Of a stretch of 64,000 bases of DNA, positions 9,467 to 21,342 are shown piece by piece. A model generated the notes under the pieces. That model was not told where the DNA came from and did not search any database. It saw only the letters and a program-made list of their open reading frames with translations. The DNA is from Pseudomonas mucoides (GTDB lineage Bacteria > Pseudomonadota > Gammaproteobacteria > Pseudomonadales > Pseudomonadaceae): positions 62,001 to 126,000 of the forward strand of contig NZ_JACOPW010000002.1 of the NCBI RefSeq assembly GCF_015461845.1, read 5' to 3'. Positions within the stretch are counted from its first letter, which is position 1; every line of letters starts with the position of its first letter. The position numbers and the translations under genes are program-made.

Positions 9467-9566
9467 TGTTCAAGCCTCCAGTGGCACATGGCGTAAGTCG
9501 TGCTTAAGTGGATTGACCTCCCGACGCGGGATTTGATTCCCCTTAAATGCCGAGGCAAATCCCTCT

Positions 9567-9595
9567 GAACTTTTAGTGAAGCCGGTGGCTCCCAA
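9567..9595 (+). promoter_or_regulatory. Possible AlgU (sigma-22)-type promoter of glgE
   Basis: GAACTT (9567-9572) matches the AlgU/RpoE -35 consensus exactly. It is followed after 17 nt by TCCCAA, which only partly matches the -10 consensus TCTGA. The predicted start would leave a leader of about 60 nt before glgE. A link between trehalose/glucan genes and envelope or osmotic stress is plausible, but the -10 match is weak. Confidence 0.3.
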
Positions 9596-9663
9596 CCTAA
9601 GTGAATCTATTCAGGGACCATCCGGTACAAGAGCGTCCATGGGGCGTAAAGGAGAGATGCTCG

Positions 9664-11658
9664 ATGACTGCTGAAAAACCGACAGAGCTGAACTACAACC
9701 CTCACATGCCGCTGTCGCAAGCGTTGCTGCTACCGCGAATCGCGATTGAAAACACCCACCCGACCCTCGATGGCGGACAGTTCGCCGTCAAGGCCGTGAT
9801 CGGTCAGGACGTGGTGGTGACCAGCAAAGTGTTTGCCGACGGTCACGACAAACTGGCCGTGCGGGTGCGCTGGCGTGCCGAAGGCGACGAGGTCTGGCAA
9901 AGCGCAGTCATGGCGGAGCTGGGCAATAACGGCTGGCAAGGCCAGTTCCGTGTCGTGCGTGAGGGGCGCTACCTGTTTTGCATCGAAGCCTGGATCGATC
10001 AGTTCGCCAGCTTCTGTTATGAGCTTGGGAAGAAGCACGCGGCGCGAGTCCCGGTCAGTCTCGAGTTACAGGAAGGGCGCACGCAGGTCCACCTGGCGGC
10101 CGAACGTAGCGACGGCGAGTTGAGCGAACAACTGGCGGCGCTGCACCACGAATTGTCCGGCCTGCTCGAAAACGAGCAGGTGGCGCTGTTTCTGCACCAG
10201 CGTAGCGCCGACCTGATGGCCCAGGCCGACCATCGTGCTTATCTCAGCCTCAGCCCCGAGTTCCCGCTGGATGTCGAACGGGAACTGGCGCAGTTTGCCA
10301 GTTGGTATGAGTTGTTTCCGCGCTCGATCACCGACGATCCGGCCCGTCATGGCACCTTCAATGATGTGCATTCGCGGTTGCCGATGATTCAGGACATGGG
10401 CTTCGACGTCCTGTACTTTCCGCCGATCCACCCGATCGGCCGCAGTTATCGCAAAGGCCCGAACAATTCCCTGACCGCCGGCCCCGACGACCCCGGCAGC
10501 CCCTATGCGATTGGTGGCGAAGAGGGCGGGCACGAGGCGATTCATTCAGAACTGGGGACCCGCGAAGACTTCCGTCGACTGGTAGCCACGGCGGCGGACT
10601 ACGGACTGGAAATCGCCCTCGATTTTGCCATTCAGTGCTCACAGGACCACCCCTGGCTGCAGCAGCACCCGGGCTGGTTCAACTGGCGGCCGGACGGCAC
10701 GATCAAATACGCCGAGAACCCGCCGAAGAAATACCAGGACATCGTCAACGTCGATTTCTATGCGGCCGAGGCGATTCCCAGTCTGTGGGTCGAATTGCGC
10801 GACATCGTGGTCGGCTGGGTCGAGGAGGGCGTTAAGATCTTTCGCGTCGACAACCCGCACACCAAGCCGCTGCCGTTCTGGCAATGGCTGATCGCCGATG
10901 TACGCGCGTTGTACCCCGAAGTGATTTTTCTCGCGGAAGCCTTTACCACCCCGGCGATGATGGCGCGGCTGGGCAAGGTCGGTTACTCGCAGAGCTACAC
11001 CTATTTCACCTGGCGCAACACCAAGCATGAGCTGGCGACGTATTTCACCGAGCTCAATGAATCGCCGTGGCGCGAATGCTACCGGCCGAATTTCTTCGTC
11101 AACACGCCGGACATCAACCCGTTCTTTTTGCACGAGTCCGGGCGTGCCGGTTTTCTGATCCGTGCGGCGCTGGCGACCATGGGCTCTGGCCTGTGGGGCA
11201 TGTACTCGGGTTTTGAACTGTGTGAATCGGCGCCGATCCCGGGCAAAGAGGAATACCTGGACTCCGAGAAGTACGAAATTCGCCCAAGGGACTTCAATGC
11301 GCCGGGCAACATCATTGCCGAGATCGCGCAGCTCAACCGCATCCGCCGGCAGAACCCGGCATTGCATACGCACCTGGGCCTGAAGGTCTACAACGCGTGG
11401 AACGACAACATTCTGTATTTCGGCAAGCGCAGCGCGGACGGCAGCAACTTCATTCTGGTGGCGGTCAGTCTCGATCCGCATAACGTCCAGGAAGCGAATT
11501 TCGAATTGCCGCTGTGGGAAATGGGTTTGCCTGACGACGCCATCACCCAGGGCGAAGACTTGATGAACGGGCATCGCTGGACCTGGTATGGCAAGTACCA
11601 GTTCATGCGTATCGACCCGGCGTATCAGCCGTTCGGCATATGGCGAATAACCGTCTAG
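9664..11658 (+). CDS. glgE: Alpha-1,4-glucan:maltose-1-phosphate maltosyltransferase GlgE
   Basis: This 664-residue GH13_3 enzyme transfers maltose from maltose-1-phosphate onto alpha-1,4-glucan in the cytoplasm. The N-terminal helical and beta domains (about 1-210) precede the catalytic barrel. The signature FRVDNPHTKPLPFWQW contains the probable nucleophile Asp396, and LAEAFT contains the probable acid/base Glu425, close to the D394/E423 numbering of Streptomyces GlgE. The start at 9664 is chosen for the GGAG site upstream and the family N-terminus. It is first in a plus-strand set with treS-maltokinase, which supplies maltose-1-phosphate, and glgB, which branches the product. Confidence 0.96.
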   Translation: MTAEKPTELNYNPHMPLSQALLLPRIAIENTHPTLDGGQFAVKAVIGQDVVVTSKVFADGHDKLAVRVRWRAEGDEVWQSAVMAELGNNGWQGQFRVVREGRYLFCIEAWIDQFASFCYELGKKHAARVPVSLELQEGRTQVHLAAERSDGELSEQLAALHHELSGLLENEQVALFLHQRSADLMAQADHRAYLSLSPEFPLDVERELAQFASWYELFPRSITDDPARHGTFNDVHSRLPMIQDMGFDVLYFPPIHPIGRSYRKGPNNSLTAGPDDPGSPYAIGGEEGGHEAIHSELGTREDFRRLVATAADYGLEIALDFAIQCSQDHPWLQQHPGWFNWRPDGTIKYAENPPKKYQDIVNVDFYAAEAIPSLWVELRDIVVGWVEEGVKIFRVDNPHTKPLPFWQWLIADVRALYPEVIFLAEAFTTPAMMARLGKVGYSQSYTYFTWRNTKHELATYFTELNESPWRECYRPNFFVNTPDINPFFLHESGRAGFLIRAALATMGSGLWGMYSGFELCESAPIPGKEEYLDSEKYEIRPRDFNAPGNIIAEIAQLNRIRRQNPALHTHLGLKVYNAWNDNILYFGKRSADGSNFILVAVSLDPHNVQEANFELPLWEMGLPDDAITQGEDLMNGHRWTWYGKYQFMRIDPAYQPFGIWRITV

Positions 11659-11667
11659 AACGCAGAA

Positions 11668-11763
11668 CCTGTGGGAGCGAGCCTGCTCGCGAAAGCGGTG
11701 ATCCAATCGCCAAAGATGGATCGGATGTACCGGCCTCTTCGCGAGCAGGCTCGCTCCCGCAGG
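11668..11763. repeat. Paired REP element between glgE and treS
   Basis: Two inverted REP units, gtgggagcgagcctgctcgc and its complement gcgagcaggctcgctcccgc, are separated by about 45 nt inside the 157-nt gap between glgE and the treS fusion gene. In this position it could modulate read-through or mRNA stability within the operon. Confidence 0.85.
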
Positions 11764-11815
11764 TAATCATTGTGTTTGGGCTCAGCGGCTTTTTCGATTT
11801 CAACAGGAGTTTCAA

Positions 11816-14800
11816 ATGGCGAAGAAACCCAAGGCAGCCACCTTCATTAAGGACCCGCTCTGGTACAAGGACGCGGTGATCTACCAGGTTCACGTCAAAT
11901 CATTTTTCGACTCCAACAATGACGGGATCGGCGACTTTCCCGGCCTGATCGCCAAACTCGACTACATTGCCGACCTCGGCGTCAACACCATCTGGCTATT
12001 GCCGTTCTACCCCTCGCCACGCCGCGATGATGGCTACGACATCGCCGAGTACCGAGGTGTCCACGCCGACTACGGCACGATGGCCGATGCCAAGCGCTTC
12101 ATCTCTGAAGCCCATGAACGCGGCCTGCGTGTGATTACCGAACTGGTCATCAACCACACCTCGGACCAGCACGCCTGGTTCCAGCGTGCGCGCAAGGCCA
12201 AACCCGGCTCGGCGGCGCGGGACTTTTACGTCTGGTCCGATGATGATCACAAGTACGACGGCACCCGGATCATCTTTCTCGACACCGAGAAATCCAACTG
12301 GACCTGGGACCCGGTGGCCGGCCAATACTTCTGGCACCGTTTCTACTCCCACCAGCCGGACCTGAATTTCGATAACCCGCAGGTCATGAAAGCCGTGCTC
12401 TCGGTGATGCGCTACTGGCTCGACATGGGCATCGACGGCCTGCGGCTGGACGCCATTCCGTACCTGATCGAACGGGACGGCACTAACAACGAAAACCTCC
12501 CCGAGACCCACGACGTCCTGAAGCAGATCCGCGCCGAGATCGACGCCAATTACCCGGACCGCATGCTGCTGGCCGAAGCCAATCAATGGCCGGAAGACAC
12601 GCAACTGTATTTCGGTGAAACCGACGCCCAGGGCTTGAATGGCGACGAATGCCACATGGCCTTTCACTTCCCGTTGATGCCGCGCATGTACATGGCGCTG
12701 GCCCAGGAAGATCGCTTCCCGATCACCGACATCCTGCGCCAGACCCCGGAGATCCCGGCCAATTGTCAGTGGGCGATTTTCCTGCGCAACCACGATGAGC
12801 TGACCCTGGAAATGGTCACCGACAAGGAGCGCGATTACCTGTGGAATTACTACGCGGCCGACCGTCGGGCGCGAATCAACCTGGGGATTCGCCGTCGACT
12901 GGCGCCGCTGGTGGAGCGAGATCGCCGTCGCGTTGAGCTGCTCAATAGCCTGCTACTGTCGATGCCCGGCACGCCAACCCTGTATTACGGCGATGAAATC
13001 GGCATGGGCGACAACATCTACCTCGGCGACCGCGATGGCGTGCGCACGCCGATGCAGTGGTCGATTGACCGCAACGGCGGGTTCTCCCGCGCCGACCCGG
13101 CGAGCCTGGTGTTGCCACCGATCATGGACCCGCAATACGGCTACCTGTCGGTCAACGTCGAAACCCAGGCTGGCGATCCGCATTCGCTGCTCAACTGGAC
13201 CCGACGCATGCTCGCGGTGCGCAAACAGTCCAAGGCGTTCGGGCGCGGTACGCTGAAAATGCTTTCGCCGAGCAACCGCCGGATTCTGGCCTACACCCGT
13301 GAATTCACTGGCGAGGATGGCAAGCACGAAATCATCCTCTGTGTAGCCAACGTCTCGCGCAGTGCCCAGGCGGCGGAACTCGACCTGTCGGCGTACGTCG
13401 GCATGGTGCCGGTGGAGATGCTCGGTGGTAATGCGTTCCCTCCGATTGGACAGTTGAATTTCCTCCTGACCCTGGCGCCATACGGCTTCTATTGGTTCGG
13501 GCTCGCGGCGGAAAACCAGATGCCGAGCTGGCACGTGGAACCGGCACAAAGCCTGCCGGACTTCACCACGCTGGTGTTGAAGAAACGCATGGAAGAACTG
13601 CTCGAAACGCCGTCTCGCGGCACGCTGGAACAAGGCATTCTGCCGAATTGGCTACAGAACCGCCGCTGGTTTGCCGGCAAGGACGCGGCCATCGAACAGG
13701 TCAACCTGGCCTATGGCGTACGCTTCGGCGATCCGCTGCACCCGGTGCTGTTGAGCGAAATCGAAGTCACCAGCGCCGGCCAGACCCACCGCTACCAGTT
13801 GCCATTCGGCTTTATTCCCGAAGATCAGGTCGGCGCCGCACTGCCTCAGCAGCTGGCGTTGTCGCGGGTGCGTCGGGGCCGTCAGGTGGGTTTGATTACT
13901 GATGCCTTCAGCCTCGAACCCTTTATCCATGCCGTGCTGGCTGGTATGCAGAACGAGACGGTGTTGCCGTCGAGCGCGGGTGACATCCGCTTCGAGCCGA
14001 CCGTGGAGCTGGCGAAACTCGGACTGACGCAAGAGTCGCCTGTTCGCTATCTGTCGGCCGAGCAATCCAACAGTTCGGTGGTGATCGGCAACAGCCTGGT
14101 GCTCAAACTGATCCGCAAACTCGCCTCGGGCGTGCACCCGGAACTGGAAATGAGCGCCTACCTGACCAACGCCGGGTTCCAGAACATCTCGCCACTGCTG
14201 GGCTCGGTGGTGCGCCGTGACGAACACGGCGAAGACACCTTGTTGATGATCGCCCAGGGTTATTTGAGCAATCAGGGTGATGCCTGGGAATGGACCCAGA
14301 ACAACCTTGAACGCGCGCTGCGTGACGAGTTGGCTGATGCGATCTCCGAGCAGGAACAGCACTACAACGCCCTCGGTGAGCTGAGGGATTTTGCCGGCAT
14401 GCTCGGCCAGCGCCTGGGGGAAATGCACCAGGTGCTGGCAGCGCCGACCCAAGACAAGGACTTCGCGCCGCAGGTGACGACGGCGAAAGAGGCACTGGCC
14501 TCGGCCAAGGACGTGGCGGCGCAGCTGGAGCACGCGCTCAAGTTGCTCAAGCAGCATCAAAATCAACTGAACCCGGCGGACCAAGCCTTGGTCAGTCGTT
14601 TACTGGACGAGAAAAAAGCCATCCTCAGCCACGTTCAGGAACTGGGCAGGAAAGCCGTCGGTGGCTTGCGCATCCGCGTCCACGGCGACTTGCACCTGGG
14701 CCAGGTGTTGGTGATCAAGGGCGATGCCTACCTGATCGATTTCGAGGGTGAGCCGGCGCGGCCGCTGCGTGAACGACGGGGCAAGCACAGCCCGTACAAA

Positions 14801-15157
14801 GACGTCAGCGGCGTGTTGCGTTCATTCGATTACGCCGCCGCGATGACGATCAATGTGCACAACGTCGACAACACGGCTGAGGCTCAGGGGGCGCGCCATC
14901 GGGTCGCCGAGCGTTACCTGATTGAAGCAAAACAGGCATTTGTCGACGCTTATCGGCTGGCGGCAGCTAGTCTTGCTCATGCGTGGCAAGATCCGGAAGG
15001 CGAGGACGCCGCGCTGGCGTTGTTCGGTCTGGAGAAGGCGGCCTATGAAGTGGCGTATGAGGCCGAAAATCGACCCACTTGGCTGCCGGTGCCGTTGCAC
15101 GGTTTGTATGGATTATTAAGTGGGCTTAAACCCTTTTCCGATCTTGGTGGAGAGTAG
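11816..15157 (+). CDS. treS: Trehalose synthase fused to maltokinase (TreS-Mak/Pep2)
   Basis: This 1113-residue bifunctional enzyme has a GH13_16 trehalose synthase domain (about 1-545) that interconverts trehalose and maltose. Its probable catalytic residues are Asp212 in GLRLDAIPY, Glu254 in [11 protein letters not shown] and Asp327 in RNHDELTLE. The C-terminal half (about 580-1113) is a maltokinase with kinase-like motifs [10 protein letters not shown] (Asp958) and [12 protein letters not shown] (Asp975), which phosphorylates maltose to maltose-1-phosphate for GlgE. Both catalytic sets are intact. The start carries [20 protein letters not shown] with a CAGGAG site 7 nt upstream. Only 2 nt separate it from glgB, so these two are surely co-transcribed. 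Confidence 0.96.
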   Translation: MAKKPKAATFIKDPLWYKDAVIYQVHVKSFFDSNNDGIGDFPGLIAKLDYIADLGVNTIWLLPFYPSPRRDDGYDIAEYRGVHADYGTMADAKRFISEAHERGLRVITELVINHTSDQHAWFQRARKAKPGSAARDFYVWSDDDHKYDGTRIIFLDTEKSNWTWDPVAGQYFWHRFYSHQPDLNFDNPQVMKAVLSVMRYWLDMGIDGLRLDAIPYLIERDGTNNENLPETHDVLKQIRAEIDANYPDRMLLAEANQWPEDTQLYFGETDAQGLNGDECHMAFHFPLMPRMYMALAQEDRFPITDILRQTPEIPANCQWAIFLRNHDELTLEMVTDKERDYLWNYYAADRRARINLGIRRRLAPLVERDRRRVELLNSLLLSMPGTPTLYYGDEIGMGDNIYLGDRDGVRTPMQWSIDRNGGFSRADPASLVLPPIMDPQYGYLSVNVETQAGDPHSLLNWTRRMLAVRKQSKAFGRGTLKMLSPSNRRILAYTREFTGEDGKHEIILCVANVSRSAQAAELDLSAYVGMVPVEMLGGNAFPPIGQLNFLLTLAPYGFYWFGLAAENQMPSWHVEPAQSLPDFTTLVLKKRMEELLETPSRGTLEQGILPNWLQNRRWFAGKDAAIEQVNLAYGVRFGDPLHPVLLSEIEVTSAGQTHRYQLPFGFIPEDQVGAALPQQLALSRVRRGRQVGLITDAFSLEPFIHAVLAGMQNETVLPSSAGDIRFEPTVELAKLGLTQESPVRYLSAEQSNSSVVIGNSLVLKLIRKLASGVHPELEMSAYLTNAGFQNISPLLGSVVRRDEHGEDTLLMIAQGYLSNQGDAWEWTQNNLERALRDELADAISEQEQHYNALGELRDFAGMLGQRLGEMHQVLAAPTQDKDFAPQVTTAKEALASAKDVAAQLEHALKLLKQHQNQLNPADQALVSRLLDEKKAILSHVQELGRKAVGGLRIRVHGDLHLGQVLVIKGDAYLIDFEGEPARPLRERRGKHSPYKDVSGVLRSFDYAAAMTINVHNVDNTAEAQGARHRVAERYLIEAKQAFVDAYRLAAASLAHAWQDPEGEDAALALFGLEKAAYEVAYEAENRPTWLPVPLHGLYGLLSGLKPFSDLGGE

Positions 15158-15159
15158 TC

Positions 15160-17391
<2,232 letters not shown>

Positions 17392-17410
17392 TCTGAGACC
17401 GAGTCGCTCC

Positions 17411-17481
17411 CATCGCGGGCAAGCCACGCTCCCACAGGGGTACGCATTCCAACTGTGGGGGCGTGGCTTGCTCGCGAAGGC
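17411..17481. repeat. Paired REP element, variant stem
   Basis: Two inverted units, gcgggcaagccacgctccca and tgggggcgtggcttgctcgc, lie between the convergent glgB and barrel-protein genes. The stem uses gccacgc/gcgtggc in place of the usual gctcgc pairing, so the change is compensated on both arms. Confidence 0.8.
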
Positions 17482-17517
17482 GTCAGCCCTGACAAAGCCT
17501 CTTTTGATGTCTGGCGC

Positions 17518-18591
17518 TCACCACCGCATCCGCACCCCCAGACTCCCGATCAACCCATTCAAATCATTGTCATCCACATCACTGCTGTAATCCGCACTGA
17601 CGTAGAAACTCACCGCCGGCGTGACCTTGGCCACCAATCCCAGCCCCACCTCAACCGTGGATGAATTGCGGCTGCTGCTGATCTTGTCGACCTGATCGAG
17701 GGTCACGGTATTGCCGGTGTACACGGTGTGCCACAAGTTGGTCCGCACGTAGGGTTCGACGCCCAGGCCATTGATGTCGTAACTCCCTTTCAATCGCGCA
17801 CCGACCCGGCCGCTCCAGGACGTCAGGTCGCTGGATGACGCGTTCCCTGAGCCGGCATACGGCGTATCCAGTGTGATGCGTTGATTGATCAACTGAGCCT
17901 GGGGTTCGACGACCCAGTTCTCACTCAGGCCAATCGGGAAACCGCCTTCCACCGACAACGTCATCGCACTGCCTTCGGTGGCTTGCCGCGCGCCCTGGTC
18001 ATTTCGGCTGAAGCCGTTGACCCGGCCACCGCTGGCGGTCAAATCCACGTGCCAGCCTTGAGGGCCGGTCAGGCTCCAGTAAGCACCGAGGCTCTGGCCT
18101 TGAAGGTTGAGGGTATCGTTGTTGGGGTCGGCCAGGGCTGGACTGGTCAGCAAGCCGTTGCTATTGCCTTGTAATCGGGTGGTGCCGCCGACCAGTCCGA
18201 CCTGCTGGGTATGACCGCTACCACTCTGCAAGGTGAGGATCGCCGGCCCTTTGAATTCAGTGCTGCCCGTGATCGAAGAGCCCTGTGACAGAAAATCGGT
18301 TTGCGCCTGCCGCGACGGCTTGCCGTAGACCTGGTCCCAGGTCGAAGGCGCTTCGTCTTCGATGGTCAGGTGTGAACTTCGACTATCGGACGCGGCGCCG
18401 AAGTGACCGGGGTACAGCGAGGTGAAATGCGTGGTTGGCAAGGTGAGGACGGGAACATCCTGGCGATACCATGGAAGGGTTTCTTCCTCCGCGGGTGCCG
18501 CCTGGGCCTCGAGGGTCGAGCACAGCAGGATAGAGCTCGAGACAGTGCAAAAAGTGACTTTTATCTCTTGTTGGGTGAATGAAGTCTTCAT
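17518..18591 (-). CDS. Autotransporter-type outer-membrane beta-barrel protein, no passenger
   Basis: This 357-residue protein has a basic N-terminus, a hydrophobic stretch to about residue 32 ending in AQA (a likely signal peptide cut), and a roughly 90-residue linker. A C-terminal region of about 265 residues rich in alternating short strands follows, such as GAYWSLTGPQGWHVDLTASG and SWSGRVGARLKGSY. It ends in GVRMRW, the aromatic terminus used by the BAM machinery. This is the pattern of an autotransporter translocator domain, but there is no room for a normal passenger of several hundred residues. It could be a decayed autotransporter or a free-standing barrel. The adjacent REP and glgB give no functional clue. 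Confidence 0.75.
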   Translation of the reverse strand: MKTSFTQQEIKVTFCTVSSSILLCSTLEAQAAPAEEETLPWYRQDVPVLTLPTTHFTSLYPGHFGAASDSRSSHLTIEDEAPSTWDQVYGKPSRQAQTDFLSQGSSITGSTEFKGPAILTLQSGSGHTQQVGLVGGTTRLQGNSNGLLTSPALADPNNDTLNLQGQSLGAYWSLTGPQGWHVDLTASGGRVNGFSRNDQGARQATEGSAMTLSVEGGFPIGLSENWVVEPQAQLINQRITLDTPYAGSGNASSSDLTSWSGRVGARLKGSYDINGLGVEPYVRTNLWHTVYTGNTVTLDQVDKISSSRNSSTVEVGLGLVAKVTPAVSFYVSADYSSDVDDNDLNGLIGSLGVRMRW

Positions 18592-18907
18592 GGGGGTCTA
18601 CCTTGCAATCGCATGCGGTATCTCGCTGTGGCGTCTCTCCTACCCCGAATGAGGGGCGGCCGAATGGAGTGAGGGCAAGCCGCTGGGCGCCCGGATTGGC
18701 GGGTGTCTGGGGGGGATGCCCCCTGATGGTACTTCGGGGGTAGTAAGGTGTAGCTAAGAAGACCGTTGACGGTGCGTCAAGAAAATGCCCGATAAATGGT
18801 ATGGGTATTTTAGGCGCTGCAAGTGACTGATTTTCGACGCAGATCTAAGCGCTTGTTTGTTCGACAAAACGTCAAGAAAGCCGCTAATCAGAGCTTTTAC
18901 TCAATTG
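18592..18907. other. Intergenic region upstream of the barrel-protein gene
   Basis: This stretch of 316 nt has no credible gene. It lies upstream of the barrel-protein gene and downstream of the phosphatase-family gene, both on the minus strand, so it must hold the barrel-gene promoter. At 18709-18740 it contains runs that can pair in two alternative ways: gggggg with ccccc across atg, or the same ccccc with ggggg 12 nt further on. No sigma-70 boxes could be assigned with confidence. Confidence 0.5.
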
Positions 18908-19696
18908 CTAGAGGTGTACCTCCACCGCCAGCGGCAGGTGATCCGACAGGTGCGTCCAGGGTTTATTGCCGAGGATTCGTGGTTCATGGCTACTGGCATT
19001 GCGCAGGTAAATCCGGTCCAGGCGCAGCAACGGAAAACGCGCGGGGTAGGTTTTGGCCGGTCGCCCGTTATGGCGTTCGAACGCTTCGTGCAGGTAGTCG
19101 CGACGGGCGAGGGCGGCATTGCCGTGCAACTGCCAGTCGTTGAAATCGCCGGCAATAATCACCGGGGCATCGTCGGGCAGGGAGTCCAGCAGTTGGCAGA
19201 GGAGCTGCAACTGCAACTGACGATGACTTTCGAGCAGGCTCAGGTGTACGCAAATCGCATGCACTTCAGCGTGCCCAGGCACCTCCAGCACACAATGCAA
19301 CAACCCGCGTCGTTCGGGACCGGTGATTGACACGTCAAGGTTACGGAACTCGCGGATCGGGTATTTCGACAGCAAGGCATTGCCGTGGTGGCCATCCGGG
19401 TAGACGGCATTGCGCCCATAGGCGAAATCGCTCCACATGCTGTCGGCGAGGAATTCGTATTGCGAGGTCTGCGGCCAGTTGTAATAACGCGAAGAGTGCC
19501 GATCGTGTTCGCCGACCACTTCTTGCAGGAACACAAGATCTGCCGACGTACTGCGCACCGCCTCGCGCAGCTCCGGGAGGATGAAACGCCGGTTGAAGGC
19601 GGTGAAGCCCTTGTGCGTATTGACCGTCAGCACCCTCAGGCGATGAATCGCCGGGGACGGCTTGAGGGTGGCCCGCTGCTCGGAATCGCTGGTCAC
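18908..19696 (-). CDS. Endonuclease/exonuclease/phosphatase-family protein (YbhP-like)
   Basis: This 262-residue protein has the fold signature of metal-dependent phosphodiesterases: TVNTHKGF near the N-terminus, the metal-binding Glu in [34 protein letters not shown] and the C-terminal [13 protein letters not shown]. It resembles YbhP, which in enterobacteria is encoded beside cardiolipin synthase ClsB; no such partner is seen here. The start GTG 19696 is preferred because GAGGAG lies 5 nt upstream; an in-frame ATG at 19729 has no ribosome site. It is the last of twelve consecutive minus-strand genes, 102 nt after the second PIG-L gene. Its substrate is unknown. Confidence 0.85.
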   Translation of the reverse strand: MTSDSEQRATLKPSPAIHRLRVLTVNTHKGFTAFNRRFILPELREAVRSTSADLVFLQEVVGEHDRHSSRYYNWPQTSQYEFLADSMWSDFAYGRNAVYPDGHHGNALLSKYPIREFRNLDVSITGPERRGLLHCVLEVPGHAEVHAICVHLSLLESHRQLQLQLLCQLLDSLPDDAPVIIAGDFNDWQLHGNAALARRDYLHEAFERHNGRPAKTYPARFPLLRLDRIYLRNASSHEPRILGNKPWTHLSDHLPLAVEVHL

Positions 19697-19798
19697 GATG
19701 GCTCCTCTGAAATTTGGCTGCTTATGCATGCGACTGATGCAGTGCCGTGCAGTTCAGCGGGATCCTCGCATTACCGCGATTTTGGGTTTTGCGGTGTG

Positions 19799-20557
19799 TC
19801 AGACGAAGACGATTTCATAGGGCAAGCGCATGCGGTCCAGGATCACCCGGGGCAGCAGCGGTGCGATGCCCAAGGCCGGTTCGCCGTCGAGCTGGCTGGC
19901 GTAGGCATGGGTGGCGTGGCTTTTGCGCGCGACCGTCCAGGTGTCGAGGCGGACTTTGCGGGCCCGATGCCAGGGCATCAGCCCCTGGTCACGAGCCGGC
20001 CAGTGCCAGGCCCACACCGGTATTTCATGGAATGTCGCACCGACCATGCTCGCCGCAGCGGCGCTGGCACGGCCGACGGCGTCGTGGTCGGGCGTGCCGT
20101 CTTCGCGCCAGGTGCTGAACACCACGTCGCCGGGACGCAGGTAGCGGGCGATGAAACGGGTCAGTTGCGTCTCGTATTCCGCCAGGACGAAATCAGTGAA
20201 GCCCCCCCGAATCCATTTCAGGCTGTGCATCGGCAAGCCGAGCCGGCGCAAGGCCTCGACGCTTTCCTGACCGCGAAACACGCTTAGGCGCTTTTCCGAC
20301 CATTGTTGTGAGCCCGGTTGAGTGGCACTGCCATCGGTGACCGAGATCAATTGAAGGGGATGACCGAGGGTCGAGAGCAACTGCAACAGGCCGCCGCAGG
20401 TGACCACTTCATCGCCGGGATGCGGCGCGATCACCACGGCGCGAGCGCCGGCGGGGACCAGGGTCTGGGTGTTGATGACGGGGATGTTGTCCAGTTGCAG
20501 CGCGCTGTTCCAGATTTGTGCTGGCTGGCTGCTGTCGATGATGGAGACGGATTTCAT
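19799..20557 (-). CDS. PIG-L family deacetylase paralogue with altered active site
   Basis: This 252-residue protein belongs to the PIG-L/LmbE zinc deacetylase family, which removes acetyl groups from N-acetylglucosamine conjugates or similar amides. The key motif reads APHPGDE instead of APHPDDE: Gly48 replaces the Asp that serves as general base in MshB-type enzymes. The zinc ligands His46 and Asp49 and the later histidine in TPDHDAVGRAS are kept. It is a clear paralogue of the PIG-L protein at 21935-22693, with the same length and alignable from the N-terminus (VPAGARAVVIAPH against VPEGARAVIIAPH). The change is one base (GGC for GAC). It may be catalytically weak, altered or regulatory. 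It lies 125 nt downstream of the GT2 gene. Confidence 0.88.
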   Translation of the reverse strand: MKSVSIIDSSQPAQIWNSALQLDNIPVINTQTLVPAGARAVVIAPHPGDEVVTCGGLLQLLSTLGHPLQLISVTDGSATQPGSQQWSEKRLSVFRGQESVEALRRLGLPMHSLKWIRGGFTDFVLAEYETQLTRFIARYLRPGDVVFSTWREDGTPDHDAVGRASAAAASMVGATFHEIPVWAWHWPARDQGLMPWHRARKVRLDTWTVARKSHATHAYASQLDGEPALGIAPLLPRVILDRMRLPYEIVFV

Positions 20558-20682
20558 CGGGCTACGTCCTTGTTCTGTTTGATAGCAATGTGCGACTTCT
20601 CCGTACCCTGGATCGTCGCGTGCTGAGTATTGCTCAAGTAATCCTATTCGTCGCGTAACGGTTCCACCTAAGCCGGTTTTTT

Positions 20683-21342
20683 TTAGTCGATCTTTGCCAG
20701 ATCGTGTAAATAGTCGCCGAAACCACCCCGAGCGCGACTGTCCAGGCGGGCGCTGGTGAGCACTTGCGGGCGATGACTCCAGGCAATTTTCGCGCCGCAG
20801 CGCTCCAGTTGTCGCACCAGTTGCACATCTTCATGGCAGGCCAGCGGTTCGAACCCGCCGGCGCGCCGATAGGCGTCGGCACTGATGCCCAGGTTGGCGC
20901 CGTGAATGTGCCGATGGCCGTCGCGGGCGTGGTAATGCTGGTGGTAGCGAATCTGTGCCGATTCGTCGAATGACTCGTGCCACGCATCGACCGTGACCGT
21001 GCCGCACACCGCGTCCGCATCCAGGGACAACTGCGCCACCAGCCAATCCTGCGCGACTCGACTGTCGGCGTCTGAGCAGGAAATCCAGCGCACCCCCAAT
21101 GCCAGCAGAAAGCTTGCCCCGACCGCGCGTGCCTGGCCGACGTTGCGAGCCTCGATGCTCAGACTGTGGACCGGGTAGCGCTGGACAATCTCGCCCGATC
21201 GATCGGTGCAACTGTCGAGCACCACCAGCACCGCGACGCTTTCACCGCGCAGCAACTCATGTTGCGACGCACACAGGGCGGCTTGCAGGCAGTCGGCGAG
21301 CAAGTCTTCTTCGTTATGCGCGGGGATCAGAATGCCAATCAT
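20683..21342 (-). CDS. Family 2 glycosyltransferase
   Basis: This 219-residue cytoplasmic GT-A fold glycosyltransferase begins MIGILIPAHNEEDLLADCL, the nucleotide-sugar binding start of family GT2. It has VLVVLDSCTDRSGEI and a DxD-like CSDADSRVAQDWL. No TM segment is visible. The donor and acceptor are unknown. Its ATG overlaps the stop of the methyltransferase gene by 4 nt, so it belongs to the same translationally coupled set with the PIG-L deacetylase and the acyl-CoA-dehydrogenase-like gene. Confidence 0.88.
   Translation of the reverse strand: MIGILIPAHNEEDLLADCLQAALCASQHELLRGESVAVLVVLDSCTDRSGEIVQRYPVHSLSIEARNVGQARAVGASFLLALGVRWISCSDADSRVAQDWLVAQLSLDADAVCGTVTVDAWHESFDESAQIRYHQHYHARDGHRHIHGANLGISADAYRRAGGFEPLACHEDVQLVRQLERCGAKIAWSHRPQVLTSARLDSRARGGFGDYLHDLAKID

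Noticed and set aside
18709..18740. Terminator for the phosphatase-family gene
   Set aside because: The G/C runs can pair but there is no T-run on the minus strand.
20666..20690. Terminator with a T8 run near the GT2 stop
   Set aside because: The T-run is on the plus strand, opposite to the direction of the genes, and the stem before it is only three bases.
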